Below are positions 6,823 through 14,255 of a stretch of 58,786 nt of DNA, piece after piece. Where the stretch lies: positions 1-58,786 of the IMG/VR virus record IMGVR_UViG_3300036846_001130. One strand, written 5' to 3'. The position numbers were made by a program, and so were the translations under genes. Origin of the DNA: a virus. Under the pieces are notes generated by a model. It saw only the letters and a program-made list of their open reading frames with translations, ran no database searches and was not told the origin of the DNA. Position 1 is the stretch's first letter; each line of letters begins with the position of its first letter.

Positions 6823-7934
6823 GCGACCCTCTTGTCGTGCAGGGCATAGACCCGCAGCGCGCGGGTGCCTGTGGGCCTGCTCACAAAATATTTCTTGTAG
6901 ATTTCCGGCTGTTCTTCCTTCAGGCGTGAGATGTCCATGCCCCGATAGATGTGATCGCGCAGGTACACCTTCCAGTGCTGGTTGACCAGCACCGCCTCCT
7001 GATCGCCGATCAGTTCCTTGATGCGCCGGGTCACCAGTTGCAGCGCGCCCAGCTCGTCGGGATCGTCGCTCTCATTGCTGAGCGCTTCCATCTCGGAGAG
7101 GATCAGGGCACGGTCAGCCAGCGCCTGATCGAGTTCATCATTCGCCATGGGAGTCAGCGCGGTCTTGCCTTCACGCTCGGCGAGCAAGCGATGGTACTCC
7201 TCAGGGTCGAGAGTCTCGCCGCGACAGGTCAGCCGGAAGGGGCAGACCTTGCAGCGCTTGTCATCCGCATCGCGCAGTTGTGGAGGCAGGTCGCCCGCCC
7301 TCAGCCGCGCCCAGAATTCCGGTACAGCGTGCTCGAACAGCAGCATGGCGTCGGGATCGCGGGCCACATCGAAATGCTTCAGGGGCAGCTCGCCGAAGAC
7401 GCCGAGCACAATGAACACGCCCCACTGATGCCCGGTGCAGAACATACTCCACTGCAGCTGCAGGCTGTGCGCTGTGGGCAGACCGTTGCGCAGAATGTTC
7501 AGGAAAGGCCCTTCGCCGTGCGTCTTGATCTCGGCATCGCCTGTGCCGCGCTCGTCGAGGGCCACGACGATGCGGTCGGTGTGGACGGCTGCGCCGGGAA
7601 AGTCCGGATGACGCACCAGCCGCGCCCGGCGCAGCAGGGAGCGCCCGGTGGCGTTCATGTAGAGCCGGGCCGCAAGGTCTTCGAGCAGGTGCCCGCGATG
7701 CAGGATACCGCGCATCCCAATCGCGCGCTCTTTGGCGGTCGCGGTGGGCACGTCTTCGGGGGTCTGCAGCTTGCGATAGGCTAACGCCCGCGCGCATCCC
7801 CGCCCGTAGTGCGACTGATAGAGCAGCTCAAAGGCCTCGCTGCCTCCGATGAAGGTATGTCGCAACTCCGCATCCGGAGCAGCTGAATCGATTTGAGCAA
7901 GGCGAGGCTGGTCGCCCGAGGTACTGGCTGCCAT
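6819..7934 (-). CDS. YqaJ/RecB-family exonuclease with Cas4-like Fe-S cysteines
   Basis: 371 aa. Motifs in order are IGGSEA (29-34), HRGHLLED (79-86, active-site Glu/His helix), VHTDRIV with Asp120, and DAEIKTH (E135-x-K137), followed by a QLQWSM helix (about 159-164). This is the lambda-exonuclease/YqaJ/RecB nuclease order. Cys48 (GCARALAY) plus Cys228, Cys231 and Cys237 (CKVCPFRLTC) reproduces the C...CxxCxxxxxC spacing of Cas4/AddB-type 4Fe-4S nucleases. The likely role is resecting dsDNA 5' ends for the annealing protein at 4926-6011. ATG 7932-7934 was chosen; GTG 7952 is possible. Confidence 0.85.
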   Translation of the reverse strand: MAASTSGDQPRLAQIDSAAPDAELRHTFIGGSEAFELLYQSHYGRGCARALAYRKLQTPEDVPTATAKERAIGMRGILHRGHLLEDLAARLYMNATGRSLLRRARLVRHPDFPGAAVHTDRIVVALDERGTGDAEIKTHGEGPFLNILRNGLPTAHSLQLQWSMFCTGHQWGVFIVLGVFGELPLKHFDVARDPDAMLLFEHAVPEFWARLRAGDLPPQLRDADDKRCKVCPFRLTCRGETLDPEEYHRLLAEREGKTALTPMANDELDQALADRALILSEMEALSNESDDPDELGALQLVTRRIKELIGDQEAVLVNQHWKVYLRDHIYRGMDISRLKEEQPEIYKKYFVSRPTGTRALRVYALHDKRVA

Positions 7935-8013
7935 GACGTTCCGACTCCACAAACGGGATCGTCCGGGCGTTGGCTGGTAGGCTGTGCCGATAAGGCTAAC
8001 GCGGAATTCCGTG

Positions 8014-8042
8014 AGCCTACTCGCCCTCGCGTTTCATGTCAA
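8014..8042 (-). promoter_or_regulatory. Candidate promoter with overlapping palindrome upstream of the exonuclease operon
   Basis: On the minus strand TTGACA (8037-8042) is followed by a 17-bp spacer and TAGGCT (8014-8019). The -10 is overlapped by an imperfect inverted repeat running down to about 7993 (AGGCT...GGAATTCC...AGCCT). This differs from the repeated operators at 12.6-18.2 kb. It would drive the exonuclease, methyltransferase and annealing-protein genes. The -10 match is weak. Confidence 0.4.
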
Positions 8043-8090
8043 GCAATTCTTGATTTGTACGCGGAACACCGCGCCCAGCGCGGGGAATCA

Positions 8091-8951
8091 CTATCCGGCG
8101 AGGATGCCGGGCATGGTTTTGGCGGGGCATGCTGCGAGAGTTTTCCTCAGGATTTCCACCTCGCGGATTTGCGAGAAAATCTGAAAGCCGGAAGTCTGCA
8201 AAGCGAGCCGTTCAGGGAGCTTAGCCACCAGATCGCGGCAGGCCTCTGCGAGGTCCTCATAGGGCACATTGCGCAGTGCTGTGGTAAACACCTCCGGGAA
8301 GTCATCAGAAATTTCGCTCACTACCGCTTTTAGGTTGGACAGCAGGTAGGACACCCTCACCCATTCGAACAGTTTCGGGGAATCGTAGTAGTGCATATTC
8401 AGGACGACTTTGCTTTGCGCGATGGCTTTATCGCGCAGCCAGCCAAAGGTTTGGATGGCGGCCACGTTCAGGCCTTTCTGCTTCAGCTGCTCGATGATCG
8501 CGGCCCGGCGCGGGCTGAGCACGCCATAGAAAAGCACGTCGATGTCCTGATGGGCGGCGGGCGGGATGCGAGTCAGCTCGCGCACATATCCGACTGGGAC
8601 ATACTCGGCCTCGATCCCGTGCTCTTGCCAGTACTTCATGTTCGCCGTGCTGTAGTCCCACACCCGGCAGCGCTGCAGCAGCTTGTCCGACAGGTTCGCC
8701 GCAGGGTGCCCGCCGATCTGTTCGAGGTTGTAGAGGATCGTGCCGTCAGGGAATTCGGTCTCGCTGCTGGCGAGGTGTGGCCCCAGCACGATGTTCTGCG
8801 CGCCCACCAGAAAGCCGTTCGCCTTGTGACTCACCTGATGACCCAGCGCGAGCAGGCCATAGGCGAGAGTCTCGGTCACCTCGTTGAAGGCCTGCGTGAA
8901 GAAGCGGCCCCGATCCGTCTGGGGCCGCATGATGGTGAGATGGAACCGCAT
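8091..8951 (-). CDS. Glycosyltransferase, GT-B-like
   Basis: 286 aa. It has an N-terminal acceptor-domain-like half (ETLAYGLLALGHQV, then TILYNLEQIGG). The second half has YVPVGYVREL, IDVLFYGVLSPRRAAIIEQL, then KVVLNMHYYDSPKLFEWVRV and AVVSE. The strand-turn-helix and the E-x(n)-E/R pattern in the latter resemble the nucleotide-sugar-binding end of GT4-type enzymes. It probably transfers a sugar to a host surface glycan or a virion component. No signal peptide is present. It lies 11 nt downstream of the PEP-CTERM gene, suggesting a shared surface-related transcript. Confidence 0.7.
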   Translation of the reverse strand: MRFHLTIMRPQTDRGRFFTQAFNEVTETLAYGLLALGHQVSHKANGFLVGAQNIVLGPHLASSETEFPDGTILYNLEQIGGHPAANLSDKLLQRCRVWDYSTANMKYWQEHGIEAEYVPVGYVRELTRIPPAAHQDIDVLFYGVLSPRRAAIIEQLKQKGLNVAAIQTFGWLRDKAIAQSKVVLNMHYYDSPKLFEWVRVSYLLSNLKAVVSEISDDFPEVFTTALRNVPYEDLAEACRDLVAKLPERLALQTSGFQIFSQIREVEILRKTLAACPAKTMPGILAG

Positions 8952-8961
8952 AGTGTGACTT

Positions 8962-9591
8962 TTAAATCACACTTTTCAATTTTCGCCGGACCAGCCCGCC
9001 GATGGCGAGCAGGCCCGCGCCCAGCATCCCGAGGGTGCCCGGCTCCGGCGTCGGCGTGATCCGGATATTCTGGCCCGTGATGTTGATGTCGCCGGAAGCC
9101 AGCGTCCCCGAGCCGTTGAAGAATCCGGTGCCTGTGTTCATGGTCAGCTGCACGGTTGCGCCCTCCACGGTGATCCCGGTGAACCATGTGCCCTTGAGCG
9201 CAGCTGTGAGCGTGTACTGGTGCGTTCCATTCGAGAGCGTGATCAGCGTCCACGTGGCTGGCTCACTGAAGGTGCCCGTGAAGATTGCGCCGTTGGGAAT
9301 CCCGTCTGTGCCATTGCCGATGATACTGAAAGACCCGCCCGCATCGAACACGCCCCCGTGCTGCAGGTCGCCCGAGATCAGGGAGTTGGTCGAGAAGCTG
9401 ACCGTGCCCAAGTTACCCGTGAGCAGGCCCGAAGACCCGCTGTTGATGCTGGTCAGGATGGAGCCGCTCAAGGTCAGCCCGGCGTTGCTGCCCGTGAGTG
9501 GTCCCCCAGAATTGCTGAAGTCCACACTGCTGGCGAGCACTGGAGTCGCGAGCAGCATGAGACCGAGCAAAAGCAAAACTGCGAACTTCAT
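8962..9591 (-). CDS. PEP-CTERM-sorted exported protein
   Basis: 209 aa. Residues 1-20 are a clear signal peptide (MKFAVLLLLGLMLLATPVLA). The middle is a Ser/Thr/Gly-rich beta-type domain (about 21-175). Residues 178-209 carry the tripartite PEP-CTERM signal: PEP (182-184), a hydrophobic helix LGMLGAGLLAIGGL and a basic tail VRRKLK. In bacteria this signal directs proteins to an exosortase for processing at the envelope. ATG 9589-9591 follows GGAGG. Such proteins are normally host surface or biofilm proteins, so finding one between phage genes suggests acquisition from, or mimicry of, a host that has exosortase. Confidence 0.85.
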   Translation of the reverse strand: MKFAVLLLLGLMLLATPVLASSVDFSNSGGPLTGSNAGLTLSGSILTSINSGSSGLLTGNLGTVSFSTNSLISGDLQHGGVFDAGGSFSIIGNGTDGIPNGAIFTGTFSEPATWTLITLSNGTHQYTLTAALKGTWFTGITVEGATVQLTMNTGTGFFNGSGTLASGDINITGQNIRITPTPEPGTLGMLGAGLLAIGGLVRRKLKSVI

Positions 9592-10205
9592 TTTGAGCCT
9601 CCATTGGCTGCGCTCCGTTCGAGAATCGCGTTTACTGTCTGACGATAGCGGCGCTCGTCTTGCCAGTCCGGCGCTTTTCTCCAAGACTGATCGCGCAGTG
9701 GCCGATATTCTACTTCGCATCCGGCGATCTCGCCAACAATCATTCCTTCGCGGTCGAGGAACCGCTGGGCAGCCGGGAAGGCGAGGAAGTCGGGCAGCAC
9801 GATTCCCTTCTGAGGGCGGTTAGCCTGACAGAGCGAGGCATCGACGAGCACGTCCTGCACATGGCAGACCACGTGCCCTCCGAAAGCGGGGTAGCCGCGC
9901 GCCAGAGACTCCAGCGCGCTCTCCGGCACGATTCCGAGGCACCATGCTCCCGTCGCTTCCATCCACCTGCGCACGGCCTCCTTATCGTCGGGAATGACCA
10001 TCCCTGCGTCGCGGCATTCCACGAACCTACGATTGCGGATGATCACGCTGACGGCCAGCCCTCGCGGGTTAAAGCCATGATGCCGCAGCACCCGGCAGAG
10101 TACGGCCACGGTCGCGACGCAGCAGTTGGGTGCGCAGACCTTGAGCATCTCCTCGCGCACCACGGGCTGCAGGCGTTCAAGGATGTCGCTCAGGCGCGGG
10201 GTCAC
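9588..10205 (-). CDS. Putative papain-like/transglutaminase-fold protein
   Basis: 205 aa. A possible Cys-His-Asp triad is visible: CAPNCCVATVAVLCRVL (C28/C29 at the start of a helix), GGHVVCHVQD (H111) and VLVDASLCQANRP (D122). The strand pair GGHVVCHVQDVLVDAS is the signature of the transglutaminase/papain-like core. GTG 10203-10205 follows GGAGGCGGAG. Its stop overlaps the PEP-CTERM gene start and its start overlaps the upstream membrane gene. It might be an amidase or peptidase, or an inactive scaffold. Residue roles are predicted only. Confidence 0.5.
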   Translation of the reverse strand: MTPRLSDILERLQPVVREEMLKVCAPNCCVATVAVLCRVLRHHGFNPRGLAVSVIIRNRRFVECRDAGMVIPDDKEAVRRWMEATGAWCLGIVPESALESLARGYPAFGGHVVCHVQDVLVDASLCQANRPQKGIVLPDFLAFPAAQRFLDREGMIVGEIAGCEVEYRPLRDQSWRKAPDWQDERRYRQTVNAILERSAANGGSK

Positions 10206-10366
10206 GGTCTCCGCCTCCACATCTCGAAGGCCATGCCCGCGCCCACGATGACCACATACAGCACCACTGCGGCGAGCATCAAGAGTAACGCCGCGCCGGG
10301 ATGATGCCAGAGCAGGCTCCAGCGCGCCCGTTCCAGCGCCCACGTCTGCCGGAGAAATTCGCTCAC
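10202..10366 (-). CDS. 54-aa single-span membrane protein
   Basis: GTG 10364-10366 overlaps the upstream TGA (GTGA). The protein starts MSEFLRQTWALERARW, followed by a hydrophobic span of about 20 residues (ALLLMLAAVVLYVVIVGAGM) and a basic end MWRRRP. This N-out/C-in-type single pass could act as a small envelope or lysis-accessory protein. The 4-nt overlaps on both sides support translation. Confidence 0.6.
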   Translation of the reverse strand: MSEFLRQTWALERARWSLLWHHPGAALLLMLAAVVLYVVIVGAGMAFEMWRRRP

Positions 10367-10554
10367 GGCTGGATCACCTCCACGTCGGCGATGGGAATCT
10401 CGATGCGGCGCTTGCCCACGATGGGCGGAATGAGAACCGCGATCTTGGGGCGCTTGGGCGGCTCCGGGCGCTCGAAGTACGCGGCGTGCCAGCCGTTCTT
10501 GTAATACCGCACAAGGGTGCCCTCCCTCAAATTGAGAATCTCGCTGTGCTCCAT
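10363..10554 (-). CDS. Small protein of unknown function
   Basis: 63 aa (MEHSEILNLREGTLVRYYKN...). A short beta-barrel-like pattern (EGTLVRYYKNGWHAAYF...IEIPIADVEVIQP) recalls KOW or SH3-like mini-domains. ATG 10552-10554 follows AGGAGG. Confidence 0.6.
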   Translation of the reverse strand: MEHSEILNLREGTLVRYYKNGWHAAYFERPEPPKRPKIAVLIPPIVGKRRIEIPIADVEVIQP

Positions 10555-10558
10555 GGCT

Positions 10559-10738
10559 CTATCGACCTCCTTTGCGCTTGGCGATCTTCCAGCCGCCCTT
10601 CTTCTTCCAGTCCTGCTCAGGAATATTAAACACATCAGCGGTCGCGGCATAGTCTGTGCCGCACTTGGGACAGACTCCGTTGACCAGCTCGACCACCTCG
10701 ACTCGCTTGTTGAGACACTCACCGCAGCACATTGCCAT
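10559..10738 (-). CDS. 59-aa zinc-ribbon protein
   Basis: CCGEC near residue 4 and CPKCG near residue 24 form a four-cysteine zinc ribbon. A basic C-terminus (WKKKGGWKIAKRKGGR) follows. ATG 10736-10738 is preceded by AGGAGGGAACA, an excellent SD. It could bind nucleic acid or a polymerase. It is the first gene after a terminator, so it probably has its own, unidentified, promoter. Confidence 0.65.
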   Translation of the reverse strand: MAMCCGECLNKRVEVVELVNGVCPKCGTDYAATADVFNIPEQDWKKKGGWKIAKRKGGR

Positions 10739-10842
10739 TGTTCCCTCCTGAGAACATTATCTCACCCGCGTTTTCGCGAATGTGCGTTTCAGGCCCTGTT
10801 CATGCGGGTTAGAGCGAGGTCAGCGTTGCAGGCAAAGGAAAT

Positions 10843-10878
10843 AAAAAAGGCTTGACAGGTCATCGCCCCCGTCAAGCC
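10843..10878 (-). terminator. Intrinsic terminator, minus strand
   Basis: Minus-strand stem GGCTTGAC/GTCAAGCC (10871-10878 with 10849-10856), a 14-nt G-rich loop, then six T residues (10843-10848 read as complement). It ends the transcript of the gene at 10926-11213 and separates the operator-controlled array from the recombination operon. On the plus strand the same stem is followed by CTCTTCCCGTTTTT, so it may work weakly in both directions. Confidence 0.75.
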
Positions 10879-10925
10879 CTCTTCCCGTTTTTGTAGTCTA
10901 GTGAATGGATTGCGGCAATTATACC

Positions 10926-11213
10926 TCAGGGCTTCATAGCTTGAGCCGGGTTCGTGTGGGCGAGGGCGAACTGGTAGCCGCAATTCAGGCCACAGAAGCG
11001 GTTGTTGCCGAACCTGCCATAGGTGCCTTTGAAAATCTTGTGCTCGCGCTCGAAGGCCCGGCGCTTTGCGCCGTCATAGTCCTCGCTGAACCACGGGCGC
11101 TCCACGTCGTAGCCGTAATTCGGGCGCAGCTCGCGGTTGCAGTGTAGGCAGCGCGGGCGCAGGCCGACAGCTCTCGGCTTGAGCTTCGTGGCCTTCGTGA
11201 CCTGTACGCTCAC
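10926..11213 (-). CDS. Zinc-finger-like protein
   Basis: 95 aa. It contains RCLHCNRELRP (CxxC) and RFCGLNCGYQFA (CxxxC), flanking an aromatic and charged region with AKRRAFEREHKIFKG. GTG 11211-11213 overlaps the previous stop (GTGA). The spacing suggests one zinc site bridging N- and C-terminal halves. It is the last gene of the operator-controlled leftward array and is followed by a terminator at 10843-10878. Confidence 0.65.
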   Translation of the reverse strand: MSVQVTKATKLKPRAVGLRPRCLHCNRELRPNYGYDVERPWFSEDYDGAKRRAFEREHKIFKGTYGRFGNNRFCGLNCGYQFALAHTNPAQAMKP

Positions 11214-11761
11214 AGCTGCACCGCTCCGCCCGTCTCGGCCATGATGATCGCGAGCTTCACCGCGTCGGCGATAGTCTCCTCGCCTTCGAGGAGCAGAGCG
11301 CCCGGCGAGAGTGGATGGATGTTCCCGCCCTCTTGCCAGAATTTGCTGATCGCTTTCAGGACGATGAGCATCTGCGGCCCGGCCTCTTTCGCGAGCCTCA
11401 CTTTGTATTCGGCGGCAGCCTGTGCGAGTCGCTCTTTCTCCTCCTGCGCAAGTTTTCGCTCGCACTTTTCGAACAGCCGCCCAGCTTCGGCTTGGGCCAT
11501 GGCATCCTCCACCATGGCCTTGTTCTTGGCGATCCTCGCATCGAGGTAGCGGACCTCGTTCCGATACCGTCCGGTTCTGGGGTGCTTGTCTGTCGGCGGA
11601 ACCGTTTTGTAAACGGCAGGGTAACCTCGCCCGCTCCCGATTGCGGGCGTTACTTCGAGGCTCGGGATGCGCAACCAGACGTGGTAGTGATCCTGCTTCC
11701 ACGACCACGATAGGCTGTACTGCTCGCCGCTGCGTCCTACGCTTACGTTGTGGACTGGCAT
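11210..11761 (-). CDS. Protein with central coiled coil, unknown
   Basis: 183 aa. An N-terminal beta-rich part (MPVHNVSVGRSGEQYSLSWS...) leads to a charged helix of about 60 residues (NKAMVEDAMAQAEAGRLFEK and KLAQEEKERLAQAAAEYKVR), then an alpha-helical end. It begins with the shared leader AAAGGAGCACAGACGA. Not recognised; it could be structural or a protein-protein adaptor. Confidence 0.65.
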   Translation of the reverse strand: MPVHNVSVGRSGEQYSLSWSWKQDHYHVWLRIPSLEVTPAIGSGRGYPAVYKTVPPTDKHPRTGRYRNEVRYLDARIAKNKAMVEDAMAQAEAGRLFEKCERKLAQEEKERLAQAAAEYKVRLAKEAGPQMLIVLKAISKFWQEGGNIHPLSPGALLLEGEETIADAVKLAIIMAETGGAVQL

Positions 11762-11814
11762 TCGTCTGTGCTCCTTTCGGAATTTTCTCGCTCTTTGGTG
11801 CCCGGCGAAAACTT

Positions 11815-12627
11815 TTACTCTGTCGCCGCTTGTTCTGGTTGTGCTACCGCCTCGGCTGCGGGTGGCACTAGAGCCTTCACGCTCTCCGGCAGTTTCTCGG
11901 CGTAGCCCACCCAGCTGCCCCCGCTCCAGCTGAAGCCTGCGGCCTTGAGTTCGTTCAGGATTTCACGCTCCGGTTTTTCGGCGAAGGTGACCTGCGCCCA
12001 GCTGTTGCCGTGGCCGCCCGTCTTGATGAGCACTCCGCCCGGCGCTGCCTCGGCGTCTGCCGTTCGCTTCTGCCGGGCCTTCACCGCTTCGAGGCGCTTG
12101 CGGTCTGCGGTGATCCTGCCGCCCAGATTGGAGAGTTCGTAAGGCAGGTGAGGCGCTTTGCCCCAGTAGCTGCCTGCTGCCGCTAGCTTCACCTTGAGCG
12201 CTTCGAGATCGAGGCCCAGAGCTTTGAGGCCTTCGGCATCGCCCTTTTTGTACAGCTTGTTGACCAGCTTCATGCGCTCGCGCTCAGCTTCGCGCTCCGC
12301 GATGCGTTTCTCCAGCTCCTCGACCGCGTCGGAGTCGTCGGAGAAAATCGAGTTATCCAGCGCCCGCTCGATCCCATCGGCTGCGCTGCGGTGATGGTCG
12401 GCCAGTTTGCCCAGCTCGACCGATTTGCCCATCTTATTCCACGCCCGGTCGCGGTAATTGCGGTCGCGTTTCTCGCTGTGGTGGCCGACGAGGATTGGTT
12501 GACCCATCGGGATGATCGACATCATGTCGTGGGATTGCTTCGATAGGCTGGTGGAGCGGTCCTCAGCTTTGTCCGCCCACTCCAGCCGCTTCTCCATTTT
12601 CCGTTCGAGTCGCTCACGTCTGGTCAT
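11815..12627 (-). CDS. DUF3560-like protein
   Basis: 270 aa. The block SIIPMGQPILVGHHSEKRDR near residues 37-56 followed by a charged coiled region is characteristic of DUF3560 proteins, which occur on phages and plasmids with unknown function. Long helices (about 85-190) carry heptad-like charge patterns. The C-terminal domain (KTGGHGNSWAQVTFAEKPER..ILNELKAAGFSWSGGSWVG) is a small alpha/beta unit often seen in this family. ATG 12625-12627 lies 31 nt from promoter 12658-12686 and uses the leader AAGGAGCACAGCGAA. Confidence 0.75.
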   Translation of the reverse strand: MTRRERLERKMEKRLEWADKAEDRSTSLSKQSHDMMSIIPMGQPILVGHHSEKRDRNYRDRAWNKMGKSVELGKLADHHRSAADGIERALDNSIFSDDSDAVEELEKRIAEREAERERMKLVNKLYKKGDAEGLKALGLDLEALKVKLAAAGSYWGKAPHLPYELSNLGGRITADRKRLEAVKARQKRTADAEAAPGGVLIKTGGHGNSWAQVTFAEKPEREILNELKAAGFSWSGGSWVGYAEKLPESVKALVPPAAEAVAQPEQAATE

Positions 12628-12657
12628 TTCGCTGTGCTCCTTGTTGACTACAGTTTA

Positions 12658-12686
12658 ATAATAGACTCGGTGCGCCTATTTGTCAA
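12658..12686 (-). promoter_or_regulatory. Operator-containing promoter 1 (for 11815-12627)
   Basis: TTGACA (12681-12686), 17-bp spacer AATAGGCGCACCGAGTC, TATTAT (12658-12663). The spacer plus -10 contains one good half-site of the repeated operator and a diverged second half (GAGTCTAT). It starts 31 nt before the DUF3560-like ATG. Confidence 0.85.
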
Positions 12687-13150
12687 GAGTTTTTGATTGG
12701 CTCCGAGGTCTGCCGGATGTGGCAGTTCCCGCGATACTGCCAGCCTTCGGCAGTTTTCTTGATGGTCGGGAAAGTGGGCCTCCCATTCACATGGCTGTAA
12801 GGTTCGCCGACTTGAATCAGCGCGCTCAGATGGGTGGCGGGTGGCAGAACACAGAGGAAATAGTCGGCCATGTCCTCATCGACTAGATCGCCGACCTGCA
12901 GGAACTCGTTCAGGTTCTGCCTGCTCTCGCCCCACTGCTTGCGAGTTTTGATGGTCTTCGGTTCGCCCGGTCGTTTGACGATCCAGCCAGACGCGCTGTA
13001 CTCGGTGCCGCATTCGCAGAAAACCCCGCCGCGCTCGGGCATGGAAACCTTTTTGCCGCAGATGCAGACGAGGTACATCGGTGCGGGAACTCCCACCGGA
13101 TACCCCTCCTCGCGAATCAGAGCCTTTTTCATGAATCCGCTGTAAGACAT
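12683..13150 (-). CDS. Zinc-ribbon-containing protein, unknown
   Basis: 155 aa. MYLVCICGKKVSMPERGGVF then CECG gives a C-x-C...C-x-C zinc knuckle (about residues 28-48). The rest has helical QWGESRQNLNEFLQVGDLVD and beta segments. It starts with the leader AAAGGAGCACAGCGAA at 13151 and lies downstream of 13172-13405 without a separate promoter, so the two form an operon. Its last codons overlap promoter 1. Confidence 0.65.
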   Translation of the reverse strand: MSYSGFMKKALIREEGYPVGVPAPMYLVCICGKKVSMPERGGVFCECGTEYSASGWIVKRPGEPKTIKTRKQWGESRQNLNEFLQVGDLVDEDMADYFLCVLPPATHLSALIQVGEPYSHVNGRPTFPTIKKTAEGWQYRGNCHIRQTSEPIKNS

Positions 13151-13171
13151 TTCGCTGTGCTCCTTTCAGGT

Positions 13172-13405
13172 TTAGAAAAGTTGTGCTTGCCCGGTCGCTG
13201 CCCGGTCGTGCTCCGGCTTAACCCAGTTTTTGTAGTACTCCGACCAGACCATACCTTCGGCCTTGTTTTTCGCGGTGCAGGCCTTGCAGTAATCGCCGCG
13301 CAACAGCCTGCCCATTTCCGGGTGGCACTTGGGGCAATGATCGCAGCGCCAGCAGCATCGCGGGCCGCGCCCCCCGCCGTGCATCCCACAAGTTACGAAT
13401 CCCAT
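13172..13405 (-). CDS. Cys-rich zinc-binding-like small protein
   Basis: 77 aa with CCWRCDHCPKCHPEMG and DYCKACTAKNKAEG, eight or more cysteines plus histidines, giving likely two zinc sites. The end contains WSEYYKNWVKPEHDR, a plausible interaction helix. ATG 13403-13405 follows GGGGCACAGCGA, a variant of the shared leader, 29 nt from promoter 2. Confidence 0.65.
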   Translation of the reverse strand: MGFVTCGMHGGGRGPRCCWRCDHCPKCHPEMGRLLRGDYCKACTAKNKAEGMVWSEYYKNWVKPEHDRAATGQAQLF

Positions 13406-13433
13406 TCGCTGTGCCCCTTTCCCTTACAGATAC

Positions 13434-13462
13434 AGAATAGACGCACCGCGTCCATTTGTCAA
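13434..13462 (-). promoter_or_regulatory. Operator-containing promoter 2 (for 13172-13405 and 12683-13150)
   Basis: TTGACA (13457-13462), 17-bp spacer AATGGACGCGGTGCGTC, TATTCT (13434-13439). The palindrome TGGACGCggTGCGTCTA is a variant of the repeated operator with both half-sites present. The -35 overlaps the stop codon of the upstream gene. Confidence 0.85.
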
Positions 13463-13671
13463 GAAGTTTCTTCTACAGCAGGCCTCCCGACTTGGCCGTC
13501 GCGCAGGGGCGAATTCGCCCACGCCCGGCAGGTGCGGCGGGCGCATCTCTGCGGCAGTTCCTTGCCTTCGCTAATCCAGACGTGCTTGCAGTCCTCGCAG
13601 TACAGGATGAGCACTTTGCGTGCCCGCAATGCCTTCTGCAGGTCGCTCCAGTTGGTGATTTCCCTCAGCAT
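13459..13671 (-). CDS. Zinc-ribbon-like small protein
   Basis: 70 aa. ILYCEDCKHVW and RCARRTCRAW provide a four-Cys ribbon (about residues 25-50). The N-terminal helix SDLQKALRARKV precedes it. ATG 13669-13671 overlaps the previous gene by 7 nt. Not recognised beyond the metal motif. Confidence 0.6.
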   Translation of the reverse strand: MLREITNWSDLQKALRARKVLILYCEDCKHVWISEGKELPQRCARRTCRAWANSPLRDGQVGRPAVEETS

Positions 13672-13928
13672 GTCTCCCCCTTCAGCCTGACCTGTGTCAG
13701 GTACAGTTCTCTGGTATTGCCGTGAACGTCGTGCACCGCCAGCTTGATGCCTTCCGCGCCGTCAACCCACGCCGCGTCGATGGTCGCCAGCATCTCGCCG
13801 CTGAGGTTGGGCCGCAATCCAACCCAGATGCGACCGTTTACATCGTCCTTGCTGGCAGTGCTGCCATACTCCGGTTTTGGCACAATCATCTTGCCCAGCA
13901 GTTGATTCGATAGCCCGCCTTTTGCCAT
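13665..13928 (-). CDS. Small beta-rich protein, unknown
   Basis: 87 aa (MAKGGLSNQLLGKMIVPKPE...). It contains NGRIWVGLRPNLSGEMLATI and beta segments near the end (IKLAVHDVHGNTRELYLTQVRL). It abuts the next gene at 13929. No family recognised. Confidence 0.6.
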   Translation of the reverse strand: MAKGGLSNQLLGKMIVPKPEYGSTASKDDVNGRIWVGLRPNLSGEMLATIDAAWVDGAEGIKLAVHDVHGNTRELYLTQVRLKGETC

Positions 13929-14114
13929 CTAACTCCTCCTCGGTGGAAAGTGTGTGACTCCGGTGCGCGGGTCGGTCCAAGCTTTGCCGTAGTGCATCGC
14001 ATCGGCCAACTGCCAGTCGAGGATCGCGTCCTCGCGCAACAGGCGGCCTGCAATCTCTTCCAGCTGGGCGAGCAATTCGGCCCGGCGCGCGTAATAGCTG
14101 CAGTCGTGAATCAC
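13929..14114 (-). CDS. Small helical protein, unknown
   Basis: 61 aa starting MIHDCSYYARRAELLAQLEE, a single amphipathic helix rich in Leu/Glu/Arg, then LDWQLADAMHYGKAWTDP. GTG 14112-14114 overlaps the stop of the tiny membrane gene upstream (GTGA). Confidence 0.55.
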   Translation of the reverse strand: MIHDCSYYARRAELLAQLEEIAGRLLREDAILDWQLADAMHYGKAWTDPRTGVTHFPPRRS

Positions 14115-14227
14115 GCTGCCAGCCTGCGATACTTGATCATGGCTGACAGGGCGAAAGTGCTGAGCACGATACCCGCGTAAAACAGCATTGTGGCCATCTG
14201 TTCGAGATTCAGAGTGTTATCGGTCAT
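14111..14227 (-). CDS. 38-aa membrane microprotein
   Basis: ATG 14225-14227 follows a perfect copy of the shared leader (AAGGAGCACAGCGA), which supports translation. The protein has MTDNTLNLEQMATMLF, then a hydrophobic stretch YAGIVLSTFALSAMI and a basic end KYRRLAA, so it is a single-pass membrane peptide. It is in the operon behind promoter 3. Confidence 0.6.
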   Translation of the reverse strand: MTDNTLNLEQMATMLFYAGIVLSTFALSAMIKYRRLAA

Positions 14228-14255
14228 TCGCTGTGCTCCTTGTACTCAGAATTTA

